Source of the DNA: Carideicomes alvinocaridis
GTDB lineage: Bacteria > Pseudomonadota > Alphaproteobacteria > Rhodobacterales > Rhodobacteraceae
NCBI GenBank assembly: GCA_005473895.2
Contig: SRJI02000037.1
Span: forward strand, 1-47,797
DNA length: 47,797 nt
Direction of reading: 5' to 3'
The notes beneath the pieces are model-generated. The model was given only the letters and a program-made list of their open reading frames with translations, did no database searches and was not told the DNA's origin. The position numbers and the translations under genes are program-made. This document shows, one piece after another, positions 7,910-17,477 of this stretch. Within the stretch, counting starts at the first letter, position 1. Each line of letters opens with the position of its first letter.

Positions 7910-8738
7910 AGTCACGATTCATAACCAATAGATGACGGTTGCCGCAAGTGCGATGGCCGAGATGAAGACCTTCGGACATCTGTCGTATCGGATTGCCACG
8001 CGCCGGCAGTCCTTGAGCCTGCCAAACATGATCTCGATGCGGTTGCACCCCTTGTATCGGCGGTTGTCGTATTTGACCGGGGTTTTTGCGTTGCTTTTGG
8101 CCGGGGATGCAGGCTCGGATCCCCTTGTCCTGCAACGCTTCCCGGAACCAGTCGGCGTCGTAGCGGCGGCCCCTTCAGCCAATCGACCTTTGGGAGGCTC
8201 CTGAGCAGCTCCCGCCCCCCCATGTAGTCGATGACCGGCCCTGCGGTCACGACAGGTTGAGCGGTCGGCCCTGGCTGTCACAGATGGCATGCAGCTTCAG
8301 CTTCGTGATCATGCCGCCCTTGGTCCGGCCGACGAGGCGCCCACTCCCCCCTTTTCGCGACCGAGCTAGCCGCGGTGCGGTGCGCTTTCAAAAAGGTCGC
8401 GTCGATCATCACGGCTTTTTCCTCGCCGTGTTCGGCGGCCAGCCCGATCATCATCCTGGCCCCTTTCTCGCTCCAACGCTTCCACCGGCCGTAGAGCGTC
8501 TTGTGCGGCCCACACTCCTTGGGGGCGTCTCGCCAGCGCAAACCATTGCGATTAATGAAGATAATCCCGCTCAGAACACGCTTGTCATCGTCGCGTGGCT
8601 TGCCGTGCGACTTCGGGAAGAAAGGGGCAAGCTTGGCCATTTGCTCGTCGGTCAGCCATAAAGGTCGCTCATGTCACCGCTCCGTTTCCCGAGCCGTGAA
8701 ACACGCAGCACACTGAAAATCAATGCATCCTGACCCTA
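7910..8738 (-). mobile_element. Decayed IS5-family (IS427-group-like) insertion sequence
   Basis: About 0.83 kb lies between a left end with GTCACGATTCAT (7911-7922) and a right end whose reverse complement gives GTCAGGATGCAT (8722-8733). The two agree at 10 of 12 positions. The element was inserted into the IS3 fragment on its left. On its right it abuts, or even supplies, the last bases of the luxR-type gene, whose stop codon is at 8736-8738. The transposase frame is broken several times, so it is probably immobile unless helped in trans. Exact ends and target duplication are not certain. Confidence 0.7.
7919..8672 (-). pseudogene. IS5-family transposase with several frameshifts
   Basis: Reverse-strand pieces add up to an IS427-group transposase. 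The first ATG (8670-8672) is followed within a few codons by a frameshift. Then comes EQMAKLAPFFPKSHGKPR, with INRNGLRWRDAPKECGPHKT and VMIDATFLKAHRTA (catalytic Asp). A second frame gives RLVGRTKGGMITKLKLHA, and another piece reads GPVIDYMGGRELLRSLP. The end, RIEIMFGRLKD...YDRCPKVF...ALAATVIYWL, lies in a further frame. Some IS427 elements use one programmed frameshift, but at least three breaks here indicate decay. Confidence 0.75.
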
Positions 8739-9488
8739 GAGCTTGTCGCCCTGGCCGCGGCAAAGCTCGAACAGCGCCCCGCGAGAGGATATCCCGAGCT
8801 TCTGATACGCCCGGGCGCGGTAGGTCACCACGCTCGAGGGGGCGATGTCGAGCGTGGCGGCGATCTGTTCCGCCTTCATGCCCGACAGGATGCCCTGGCA
8901 GACGGATCTTTCGCGGTCCGACAGGACAGCCAGCGGGGCGGGAAGCTCATGTTCCGAGCGGGCCTCGAAATGCATCAGGGCCAGACGGCCCAGGAGACGG
9001 CGAAACTCGTGCGCCGCCGGATGACCCTCCGGCTCTGCGGACCAGTAGAGGTTCAGGATCAGGCGCAGCCGGTGGCCTACCGCCAGGATCGCCGTCTTGC
9101 CCTGCAAGCCGGGCCGCGTGAATAGCTCCATCCGGTAGCTGTCCGACATCTCCCCGTGAAGTTCGGGCCAGTCCTTCACCCGGAGCGACGGCGCCTCGGC
9201 CCCGAGCACCACGGGACGCAGCGGGTCCTCCAGATGCCAACCCCGGATGTAGATCTCGGCCAGGCGGCCCCCCAGCACGCCCTCGCGGAAGTTGCGGGAC
9301 AACAGGCATTCGGTGCGCTGCGGGCCATAGCTGAACACCATGATCTGCGCGGCCCCCGCCGCCTCCACCAGGTGGCTGAAGGGGACGGCCCAGCTGTCCT
9401 CGCCCGTCAGCGCGAGGCAGGATTCCACGAGGCGCAAGGCGTCCTCGGGCGGGAACGGGTCGGCCATGTCCGTCATGGAAGGGGACAT
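8736..9488 (-). CDS. LuxR-family transcriptional regulator
   Basis: This 250-residue protein ends in a LuxR/FixJ-type HTH (about 185-245): LSDRERSVCQGILSGMKAEQ, IAATLDIAPSSVVTYRARAY and QKLGISSRGALFELC. The N-terminal ~170 residues are a soluble sensory domain I cannot assign. There is no REC phospho-acceptor pattern and no clear acyl-homoserine-lactone pocket. It is divergent from the FAD monooxygenase gene with only 59 bp between starts, so control of that operon is likely. The stop codon TAG (8736-8738) falls at the end of the neighbouring IS5-like element, so the original C-terminus may have been a few residues longer. Confidence 0.85.
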   Translation of the reverse strand: MSPSMTDMADPFPPEDALRLVESCLALTGEDSWAVPFSHLVEAAGAAQIMVFSYGPQRTECLLSRNFREGVLGGRLAEIYIRGWHLEDPLRPVVLGAEAPSLRVKDWPELHGEMSDSYRMELFTRPGLQGKTAILAVGHRLRLILNLYWSAEPEGHPAAHEFRRLLGRLALMHFEARSEHELPAPLAVLSDRERSVCQGILSGMKAEQIAATLDIAPSSVVTYRARAYQKLGISSRGALFELCRGQGDKL

Positions 9489-9547
9489 ATCCCAGGCCGG
9501 AGACCCTGTATAGCGAACCGGAAAGAAAGAGACTCCAGGAGAATGCC

Positions 9548-11161
9548 ATGCGCCCAGCAGGTCGCAGTGAACTCGATTCGCTCTATTTCGACTATCCCCG
9601 CTTCGACCCCCCGCAGCGCGACGAGGGGCCGACGCAAACGCCGGTGCTCATCGTCGGTGCCGGCCCGGTCGGCATGGTCGCGGCGCTCACACTGGCGCGG
9701 CACGGGGTCCGGTCGATCCTGCTTGAACGCAAGTCCACCTTCAACGACGGCAGCCGGGCGATCTGTGTCTCGCGCTCTAGCTTTCACATCCTCGACAGCC
9801 TCGGCGTGGTGGAGCCCTTCCTGCGCAAGGCGCTTGGCTGGACGAAGGGGCGCAGCTTCTTCCGCGGCACGCAGATCCTCGAATTCGACATGCCCGACAG
9901 CCCGGACGAGAAATTCCGGCCGATGTACAACATCCAGCAGCAATATATCGAGGCCTATCTCTGGGAGGCCGTCGACCGCTCGGAGCTTGTCGAGATGCGG
10001 TGGCAGAGCGAGGTCACCGGCATCAAGGACACCGACGGCGGCGCCGAGGTCACCGTGCGCGATCCCGACGGCAGCTACGGCATCCGGGCCGAGTGGGTGC
10101 TGGCCGCGGACGGGGCCCGCAGCGCGATCCGAGGCATGCGCAACCTGCGGCTGAAGGGGGAGAATTACGAGGGCCGCTACGTCATCGCCGACGTGCGCAT
10201 GGACCACGACTACCCGACCATCCGGCGTGCGCTCTTCAACCCCGTCAGCCGCCCGGACGGCACGGTACTGATCCACAAGCAGCCCGACGACATCTGGCGC
10301 ATCGACTACCAGCTGGCCGACGACGAGAGCAGCGAGGAGGCCATGCGCGAGGAGAACGTGAGGGCGACCGTCACGAGCATTCTGCAGGAAATCGGCCATG
10401 ACGGGCCGTGGGATCTGGAATGGTGGAGCGTCTATTCCGCCAATACCCTGCTGCTGGACGATTACCGCGACGGGCGCATCTTCTTTGTCGGGGATTCGGC
10501 CCATATCGTGCCGATCTTCGGCGTGCGCGGGCTGAACAACGGGATCGCCGACGGGTTCAACATCGGCTGGAAACTGGCCTGGGTGCTGACCGGCCGTGCG
10601 GGGGTGGCCTTGCTGGACAGCTACACGCCCGAGCGGCGGGGCGCCACGCTCGATGTCTTCGCCAATGCCACCAAGAGCACGCGTTTCATGACCCCGCCGG
10701 ATCACGGCTGGAAGGTGATGCGGGACGCGGCGCTGTCGCTGGCACTGACCCGAGGGAAGATGGGGGCGCTGGCCAACCCGCGCCAGATGACCCCCTATAC
10801 CTATGCCGACAGCCCCGCCACCGGCCCTGACGATGCGGGCTTCGACGCCGGACCGGTTGCCGGGGCGATGCTGCCCGACGTGGCGCTCGGGGAGGGCTTC
10901 CTGTCCGACAGGTTGGGGCCGGGCTTTACCCTGATCGTCTTCGGCGAGGATGACGCGGCCCGCGTGGCGGAGACAGAGGGCCTCGCGGTCCTGCGGCTGC
11001 CCGCCACCGGCCCGGCGGCCAGGCTCTACGACGCGCGCGCCGGCAGCGCCTACCTGATCCGCCCCGACCTTCACGTGGCGGCCCGCTGGCGCGCGCTGCC
11101 CGAGGGCGCGGCCGAACGAACCCTAGAGACCCTCTTGCAGCAACAGGAATGCACGACATGA
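9548..11161 (+). CDS. FAD-dependent aromatic monooxygenase (MhpA/PheA/UbiH type)
   Basis: This 537-residue flavin hydroxylase has a GAGPVG dinucleotide-binding motif at residues 37-42, preceded by VLIV. It also has the LAADGARSAIR (DG) motif near 180 and the FFVGDSAHIVPIFGVRGLNNGI (GD) flavin-ribityl motif split around residue 316. A thioredoxin-like C-terminal domain follows from about 430. This is the class that hydroxylates aromatic acids and phenols with NAD(P)H and oxygen, as 3-(3-hydroxyphenyl)propionate hydroxylase does. The start ATG follows CAGGAGAATGCC. Its TGA overlaps the start of the DUF2783-like gene. Context (ring-cleavage dioxygenase, aldolase, aldehyde dehydrogenase) suggests it prepares an aromatic ring for cleavage. 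The substrate is unknown. Confidence 0.85.
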   Translation: MRPAGRSELDSLYFDYPRFDPPQRDEGPTQTPVLIVGAGPVGMVAALTLARHGVRSILLERKSTFNDGSRAICVSRSSFHILDSLGVVEPFLRKALGWTKGRSFFRGTQILEFDMPDSPDEKFRPMYNIQQQYIEAYLWEAVDRSELVEMRWQSEVTGIKDTDGGAEVTVRDPDGSYGIRAEWVLAADGARSAIRGMRNLRLKGENYEGRYVIADVRMDHDYPTIRRALFNPVSRPDGTVLIHKQPDDIWRIDYQLADDESSEEAMREENVRATVTSILQEIGHDGPWDLEWWSVYSANTLLLDDYRDGRIFFVGDSAHIVPIFGVRGLNNGIADGFNIGWKLAWVLTGRAGVALLDSYTPERRGATLDVFANATKSTRFMTPPDHGWKVMRDAALSLALTRGKMGALANPRQMTPYTYADSPATGPDDAGFDAGPVAGAMLPDVALGEGFLSDRLGPGFTLIVFGEDDAARVAETEGLAVLRLPATGPAARLYDARAGSAYLIRPDLHVAARWRALPEGAAERTLETLLQQQECTT

Positions 11162-11349
11162 ACCAGAGCGACCTGGAAACCTTGTACGAGAAGCTGGCCA
11201 CGACGCTTGGAGAGCTGGAGCCCGCCGATTGCGAGCTCTACCTCGCCAAGCTGGCCCTGGCCCTCTGCGACACGATTGGGGACGTGACCCCCTGCCTGGA
11301 GGCCATCGAGGAATGCCGCCGCGGGCTCGGAGTGCCGGAGCCGGCCTGA
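11158..11349 (+). CDS. Small DUF2783-like partner of the FAD monooxygenase
   Basis: This 63-residue acidic helical protein includes SDLETLYEKLATTLGEL, CELYLAKLALALCDTIGD and a final ALEAIEECRRGL-like helix. I chose the ATG at 11158 because it overlaps the upstream TGA (ATGA); an in-frame ATG at 11149 lies inside the previous gene. Small DUF2783-type proteins commonly follow flavin hydroxylases of this kind. A role as accessory subunit or stabiliser is my inference. Confidence 0.65.
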   Translation: MNQSDLETLYEKLATTLGELEPADCELYLAKLALALCDTIGDVTPCLEAIEECRRGLGVPEPA

Positions 11350-11357
11350 CCCTGCCC

Positions 11358-11390
11358 CACGGCGCGGGTTCCGCCGCGATCGGCGCCGTG
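11358..11390. terminator. Possible bidirectional terminator between convergent genes
   Basis: A perfect 8-bp dyad (CACGGCGC at 11358-11365, GCGCCGTG at 11383-11390) lies in the 70-bp gap between the plus-strand DUF2783-like gene and the minus-strand aldehyde dehydrogenase gene. The 17-nt loop is long and there is no T-run, so intrinsic termination is only possible. Confidence 0.3.
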
Positions 11391-11419
11391 CTCTCCCCTG
11401 CCCCGCTAGCCCCCGTAGG

Positions 11420-12856
11420 TCACACGATCTCTGAACTGTACCAGACGTTCTTGGTTGTCAGGTAGCTCTCCAGCCCCTCGGTGCCGCCCTCGCGGCCGTA
11501 GCCGCTGGACTTCACCCCGCCGAAGGGGGTTTCGGGCAGCGAGGCCTCCAGCGTGTTGATGGAGAAGTTGCCCACCTCGACCCCTTCGGCCATGCGGTGG
11601 ACGTAATCCGCGCGGTTGCTGAAGCCGTAGCCGGCCAGCCCGTAGGGCACCGAATTCGCCTGCGCGATGGCCGTGTCGAGCGTGTCGAACCGGTTCAGCA
11701 CGGCGACCGGGCCGAAGGGTTCGGTCTGCATGATCTCGGCCGTCCCGGGCACGTCGCCCAGCACCGTCGGCTGGAAGAAATAGCCGGTGTTGGAGGCGCG
11801 CGCCCCGCCGGTCCGCAGCTCGGCCCCTTTCGACACCGCGTCCTCGACCAGCGCCGACAGCACCGGCGGGCGGCGGTCGTTGGCGGTGGGCCCCATCTCC
11901 ACCCCGTCGGTCACGCCGTTGCCGGTAACCGTGGCCGCCGCGCGCTCGGTGAAGGCGCGGGCGAAATCGTCGTAGATGCTGTCATGGACGAAGAACCGGG
12001 TGGGCGAGGTGCAGACCTGCCCCGCATTGCGCATCTTGCGCACCGCCCCGCTGAGGGCGGCGCGTTCCACGTCCGTGTCCTCGCAGACGATGACCGGGGC
12101 ATGGCCCCCCAGCTCCATCAGCACCGGCGTGTCGTGCTGCGCGGCCAGCGCGGTGAGCTGGCGGCCCACCGCGGTGGAGCCGGTCAGCGCCACCAGCCGC
12201 ACCGGCGCCTGCGGGATCAGGAAGGAGGAGATCTCGGACGGGGTGCCGAAGACGAGGTTCAGCACCCCGCGCGGCAGCCCCGCCTCCTCGAAGGCGCGGA
12301 CGATGTGGATGGCGCCGGCGGGGGTTTCCTCGGCGGCCTTGATGATCACCGAACAGCCCGAGGCGAGCGCTCCCGCGATCTTGCGCGCGGGCTGGCTCAT
12401 GGGGAAGTTCCAGGGCGAGAAGGCCGCGACCACGCCCACCGGCTGGTGATGCACGGTGATGCGGTGACCGGGGGCCGAGGGGATGACCCGGCCATAGACG
12501 CGCATCGCCTCGGCCGCGTCCCATTCGAAGAATTCCGCGCCGCGGATCACCTCCAGCCGGGACTGGGCCAGCGGCTTGCCCTGCTCGGCGGTGATGCATT
12601 GCGCGATCTCCTCCTGCCGGGCGCGCATGATCGCCGCGGCACGCAGGATCAGGTCCGAGCGTTCGCGCGGCGAGGTCCGGCGCCATGTCTCGAACCCGGC
12701 CTCGGCGGCGGCGAGCGCATCCTCGAGGTCGGAGGTCCGCGCATGGGGCAGCCGTCCGATCACCTCTTCCGTCGCCGGGTTCACCACCGGCAGGTCGTCG
12801 GGCGTGTCCCGCCATCTGCCGTCGATGAACAGCTTCAGTTCCGGATAGGTGCTCAT
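11420..12856 (-). CDS. NAD(P)-dependent aldehyde dehydrogenase (succinate-semialdehyde dehydrogenase-like)
   Basis: This 478-residue protein is full length for the ALDH superfamily. Catalytic residues are visible: Glu248 in MELGGHAP and the nucleophile Cys282 in NAGQVCTSP. So are the SPWNFPMSQPARKIAGAL cofactor motif, LTGSTAVGRQL and the C-terminal PFGGVKSSGYGREGG. Overall it is closest in style to GabD/succinate-semialdehyde and related catabolic dehydrogenases. It oxidises an aldehyde to an acid in the cytoplasm. It stands alone on the minus strand, and its promoter region contains one of three paired GATATC sites. In context it probably oxidises the aldehyde released by the DapA-like aldolase. 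Confidence 0.88.
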   Translation of the reverse strand: MSTYPELKLFIDGRWRDTPDDLPVVNPATEEVIGRLPHARTSDLEDALAAAEAGFETWRRTSPRERSDLILRAAAIMRARQEEIAQCITAEQGKPLAQSRLEVIRGAEFFEWDAAEAMRVYGRVIPSAPGHRITVHHQPVGVVAAFSPWNFPMSQPARKIAGALASGCSVIIKAAEETPAGAIHIVRAFEEAGLPRGVLNLVFGTPSEISSFLIPQAPVRLVALTGSTAVGRQLTALAAQHDTPVLMELGGHAPVIVCEDTDVERAALSGAVRKMRNAGQVCTSPTRFFVHDSIYDDFARAFTERAAATVTGNGVTDGVEMGPTANDRRPPVLSALVEDAVSKGAELRTGGARASNTGYFFQPTVLGDVPGTAEIMQTEPFGPVAVLNRFDTLDTAIAQANSVPYGLAGYGFSNRADYVHRMAEGVEVGNFSINTLEASLPETPFGGVKSSGYGREGGTEGLESYLTTKNVWYSSEIV

Positions 12857-12932
12857 GGCCGACCCCTCGTCTGTTGGCTGGAAAGGAGTCTCATTCGGGC
12901 GGGGGCATCACCGCAACCGAATTGGACTGATA

Positions 12933-12957
12933 CTGATATCGGAAAGACGGATATCAG
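12933..12957 (-). promoter_or_regulatory. LysR-box candidate upstream of the aldehyde dehydrogenase gene
   Basis: Inverted arms CTGATATCGG (12933-12942) and CGGATATCAG (12948-12957) match at 9 of 10 positions across a 5-nt centre. The two GATATC cores start at 12935 and 12950, exactly 15 bp apart. The site is 77-101 bp upstream of the aldehyde dehydrogenase start and overlaps the last codons of the LysR gene. Confidence 0.6.
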
Positions 12958-13952
12958 GCGTGCGCCGATCCCACCGGGGCCTCGCCGCCAAGCCCGGCCG
13001 CCGTGTCTCGCAGTGCGTCGAGAAAGGCGCGGCCCGCGGGCGACAGGCTGGACTCGCCCCGGTGCGACACGCCCACGGCCCCGACGCCGAAGGGCGGGGG
13101 CCAGTCGATCTGCGCCAGAAGCCCGTTCTCGATGTCGAGCGCCGGCACATGGGCCGGCATCAGCCCGATGAAATCATGGGTCCGCAGCAGCGAGCGGTTG
13201 GCGAGGTAGGAGACGGATTCGATCGTCGTCTCGGGCACGTAGCCCCCCTGCCGGACAAAGAACTGGTCGGCCTGCCGGCGCAGCGTCGTCTCCACCGGGG
13301 GCAGGATCCAGCCATAGGCGCGCAGCTGGTCGAAACTGACGTCCCTCGCCTGCGCCAGGGGGTGCCCGGGGCCCACGATGGCCACCGTGCGCTCGTCGAA
13401 GAAGCGTTCCTGCGTGATGTTCTCGCGGTGGCGGTGGCTGGGCAGGCGGCCCACCACCATGTCCACCTCGCCCGAGAGCAGCGCCGGCATCAGCACCTCG
13501 TTGGTGCGCTCGACGATCTTGACGGCCACCTTGGGCCGGTCCTTCAGCAGCCGCTCCACCGTCAGCGGGATCAGCGCCGGCGAGGCGGCCAGCAGCGTGC
13601 CCACCACGACGCGCCCGCTATTGCCCTCGTTCAGGTCGTCGAGCTCCTGCGCCGCGTTGGAGACCTGTGCGAAGATCAGCTTGCCGTGGCGGATCAGCGA
13701 GTCGCCGAAGACCGTGGGCACCACGCCGCGATTGGTCCGGTCGAAGAGCTTGACCTCGAAATCGTGCTCCAGGTCCTGAATCATCTTGGTGGCCGCGGGC
13801 TGCGAGATGTTCAGGTCCTGCGCGGCGTTCTGGATGCTGCCATGCTGGCCCACGGCGATCAGCAGCCGCAACTGGCGCAGCTTGAGCCGGGTCAGCGCCC
13901 GTTCGACGATGCGGGTGTGGCGGGTGGCTATGGGGGCTCCTCCTTGGCCCAT
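12954..13952 (-). CDS. LysR-family transcriptional regulator
   Basis: This 332-residue LysR protein has an N-terminal winged HTH (about 20-80): LKLRQLRLLIAVGQHGSIQN, NISQPAATKMIQDLE and KLFDRTNRGVVPT. A periplasmic-binding-like effector domain begins around 105 (GRVVVGTLLAASPALIP). The arrangement resembles GbpR/PcaQ-type regulators of aromatic and sugar-acid pathways. I chose ATG 13952; an in-frame start at 13985 would add 11 unlikely residues. It lies between the aldehyde dehydrogenase gene and the divergent DapA-like gene. Paired GATATC sites flank it on both sides and recur before the dioxygenase gene, so it is the best candidate regulator of all three units. Confidence 0.9.
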   Translation of the reverse strand: MGQGGAPIATRHTRIVERALTRLKLRQLRLLIAVGQHGSIQNAAQDLNISQPAATKMIQDLEHDFEVKLFDRTNRGVVPTVFGDSLIRHGKLIFAQVSNAAQELDDLNEGNSGRVVVGTLLAASPALIPLTVERLLKDRPKVAVKIVERTNEVLMPALLSGEVDMVVGRLPSHRHRENITQERFFDERTVAIVGPGHPLAQARDVSFDQLRAYGWILPPVETTLRRQADQFFVRQGGYVPETTIESVSYLANRSLLRTHDFIGLMPAHVPALDIENGLLAQIDWPPPFGVGAVGVSHRGESSLSPAGRAFLDALRDTAAGLGGEAPVGSAHA

Positions 13953-13957
13953 GGTTA

Positions 13958-14008
13958 TCCGAAACCGATGGCGGTCCGGTATCACAATTTTGGATATCCA
14001 GTTTCGGA
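13958..14008 (+). promoter_or_regulatory. LysR-box candidate in the lysR / dapA-like divergent promoter
   Basis: Half-sites GGTATC (13978-13983) and GATATC (13993-13998) start 15 bp apart, as in the other two sites. The region GGATATCCAGTTTC resembles GGATATCCACTTTC at 15128-15141. An outer perfect 8-bp dyad, TCCGAAAC (13958-13965) and GTTTCGGA (14001-14008), encloses the pair. The site lies between divergent starts at 13952 and 14081, so it could serve autoregulation and activation. Confidence 0.6.
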
Positions 14009-14080
14009 GTGCAAGCTTGGTTTTGCCCCGCGCAGGGGGTCTTAGTGGCCCCGAGCCAGACCCGGAATGGAGCGCGCCCG

Positions 14081-15034
14081 ATGAAATATGCCAAGCATGA
14101 CGCCAAGGCCCATGCCCGCGAAACCATGCGCGGCATCTGGGCGGCGGCGCTGAATCCCTTCGACGACGATCTCGCGCTGGACGAGGCCGGGCTGCGGCGC
14201 AACATCCGCCACTGGATCGACGACCTGAAGATCCAGGGGCTCTTCATCGCCGGGAAACAGGGCGAATTCTGGTCGATGTCGCTGGAGGAGCGCAAGCGCA
14301 ACATGACCATCGCCGTGGAGGAATGCGGCGACAAGGCCGGGACGATCATGTCGATCTCGGACCAGAACGTGGACACGGTGCTGGAGCTCGGCCGCCACGC
14401 CGAGGCCTGCGGCGCGGATTACGTGGTGGTCCATGCCCCGATGCTCAGCTTCTGCCACGACCGGGACGAGGTGCTTTATAACTACTACAAGTATCTCTGC
14501 GACCGGCTCGATATCGGCATCGCCATGTGGAGCCATCCCGACAGCGGCTACCTGATGGAGCCCGAGACCTGCGCCCGCATCGCCGAGCTGCCCAACATCA
14601 TGGCGATCAAGTATTCCGTCCCGCGCGAGATGTATGCCCGGCTGACCAGGCTGGTGGGCGACAGGATCCTCGTCTCCACCTCGGCCGAACCCGACTGGCT
14701 GGACAATATCGAGGAGCTGGGCTGGCAGCTCTACCTCTGCTCTTCCCCGCCCTACCAGTTGCAGACGGCCAACGACCTGCGGATGCACGAATATACCGAG
14801 CTGGCCTTTGCCGGAAAATTCGCCGAGGCGCGGCGGGTGCGCGACAGCCTCGAGCCGGTGCGCGCCGCCATCCGTGACACGAAGCCCGGCGGCAAGCCCA
14901 CGGCCCACGGCAAATACTGGCAGGAGCTTCTGGGACAGGTCGGCGGCCGGGTCCGGCACCCGATGCTGGAGCTGACCGAGGCCGAGAAGGCCGCCACCGC
15001 CGCCGCCTTCGAGACCTGCGGGCTGACGCTCTGA
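14081..15034 (+). CDS. Dihydrodipicolinate synthase-family aldolase/hydratase
   Basis: This 317-residue class I aldolase of the DapA/N-acetylneuraminate-lyase family has the Schiff-base lysine at Lys177 (NIMAIKYSVPREMYARL). It also has the phosphate/carboxylate loop equivalent GKQGEFWSMSLEERK near 50-70. The strand that normally carries the catalytic tyrosine reads VVVHAPMLSF, lacking the usual PYY motif. The protein is therefore probably not a true lysine-biosynthesis enzyme. Members of this family in aromatic pathways split off pyruvate (hydratase-aldolases such as NahE), which fits the neighbouring ring-cleavage dioxygenase and aldehyde dehydrogenase. I chose ATG 14081 with GGAG nine bases upstream. 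An in-frame GTG at 14009 would overlap the putative operator. Confidence 0.8.
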   Translation: MKYAKHDAKAHARETMRGIWAAALNPFDDDLALDEAGLRRNIRHWIDDLKIQGLFIAGKQGEFWSMSLEERKRNMTIAVEECGDKAGTIMSISDQNVDTVLELGRHAEACGADYVVVHAPMLSFCHDRDEVLYNYYKYLCDRLDIGIAMWSHPDSGYLMEPETCARIAELPNIMAIKYSVPREMYARLTRLVGDRILVSTSAEPDWLDNIEELGWQLYLCSSPPYQLQTANDLRMHEYTELAFAGKFAEARRVRDSLEPVRAAIRDTKPGGKPTAHGKYWQELLGQVGGRVRHPMLELTEAEKAATAAAFETCGLTL

Positions 15035-15112
15035 GCCACGCGGGGGCGCGGCCTCTCCTGGACGGGCCGGCCCCAGTTGCACAGTCCCGCGGCACATCGG
15101 GACACCGGGTCC

Positions 15113-15135
15113 GGATATCAGGATTTCGGATATCC
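15113..15135 (+). promoter_or_regulatory. LysR-box candidate upstream of the dioxygenase-TRAP operon
   Basis: GATATC cores start at 15114 and 15129, again 15 bp apart, within GGATATC...GGATATCC. The site is about 100 bp upstream of the dioxygenase ATG at 15234, in a 199-bp gap that holds no gene. AT-rich sequence just downstream (GGAAATAGTTATTTG, around 15144) may contain the promoter. Confidence 0.6.
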
Positions 15136-15233
15136 ACTTTCCCGGAAATAGTTATTTGTTTGGTGCGTTTGCTCCTACGCTTTCCTTCGAGGGCCGCGGG
15201 ACGCCCGCGCGCCTGAGAGAGTGGGAGAGAACC

Positions 15234-16851
<1,618 letters not shown>

Positions 16852-16859
16852 TCGCAGGG

Positions 16860-16875
16860 GGCCGCTGAGGCGGCC
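16860..16875 (+). promoter_or_regulatory. Hairpin between dctP and dctQ
   Basis: GGCCGC (16860-16865) and GCGGCC (16870-16875) pair around a TGAG loop, extendable with G-U pairs. It lies eight bases after the dctP stop. Such hairpins often protect the binding-protein mRNA or reduce downstream expression. Confidence 0.5.
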
Positions 16876-16940
16876 TCTGGTGACGCGGCGCCGGCCGGTG
16901 ACAGAGACCCCGGCCGCGGCCACTTGCGAAGAGGCAGGGC

Positions 16941-17477
16941 ATGATCGGACGCATCTCGGCAGGCTGGGCACGGGTGGAAGTCACGGTGGCGGCGATCCTC
17001 GCCGTCGCCATCACGCTCCTGATCCTGCTCAACGTCGTCACCCGCAGCCTGAACGTCGCCCTTTACTGGGTCGACGAACTGGCGATCTACACCATGGCCT
17101 GGATGACCTTCCTCGGCGCCTCGGCCGGTCTGCATTACGGCCAGGTGGTGGCGGTGACGGTGCTGACCGATCCCCTGCCGCCCCGGCTGCGTGCGGTGAC
17201 CGGCACGCTGGTGGACATCGCGGTGCTGGCCTTCGCGCTCTTCATGCTGTGGTTCTGCTGGCGCTGGTTCGCGCCGCTCGACCTGGCGCGCGCGGGCTTC
17301 GACACCGAGGCCTTCCAGGGCGCGACCTTCAACTTCATCTACGCGGAGCCCACCACCACGCTGGGCTTGCCCAAATTCTGGGTCTGGCTCATCATGTGGA
17401 TCTTCTCGGCCGGGGCGACGCTGCACGCGGTCGCCAACCTGCTGGGACAGGGCCCGAAGGAGCCCCAAAGCTCATGA
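16941..17477 (+). CDS. dctQ: TRAP transporter small permease DctQ
   Basis: This 178-residue membrane protein has four hydrophobic segments (about 14-36, 48-66, 88-112 and 140-163). It carries the DctQ motif around the second segment: VDELAIYTMAWMTFLGAS followed by GLHYGQVV. It forms the four-helix partner of DctM in a sodium-dependent TRAP importer. Its TGA overlaps the dctM ATG (ATGA at 17474-17477), so translation is coupled. The insert FQGATFNFIYAEPTTTLGLP between helices 3 and 4 is typical of the family loop region. Confidence 0.9.
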   Translation: MIGRISAGWARVEVTVAAILAVAITLLILLNVVTRSLNVALYWVDELAIYTMAWMTFLGASAGLHYGQVVAVTVLTDPLPPRLRAVTGTLVDIAVLAFALFMLWFCWRWFAPLDLARAGFDTEAFQGATFNFIYAEPTTTLGLPKFWVWLIMWIFSAGATLHAVANLLGQGPKEPQSS

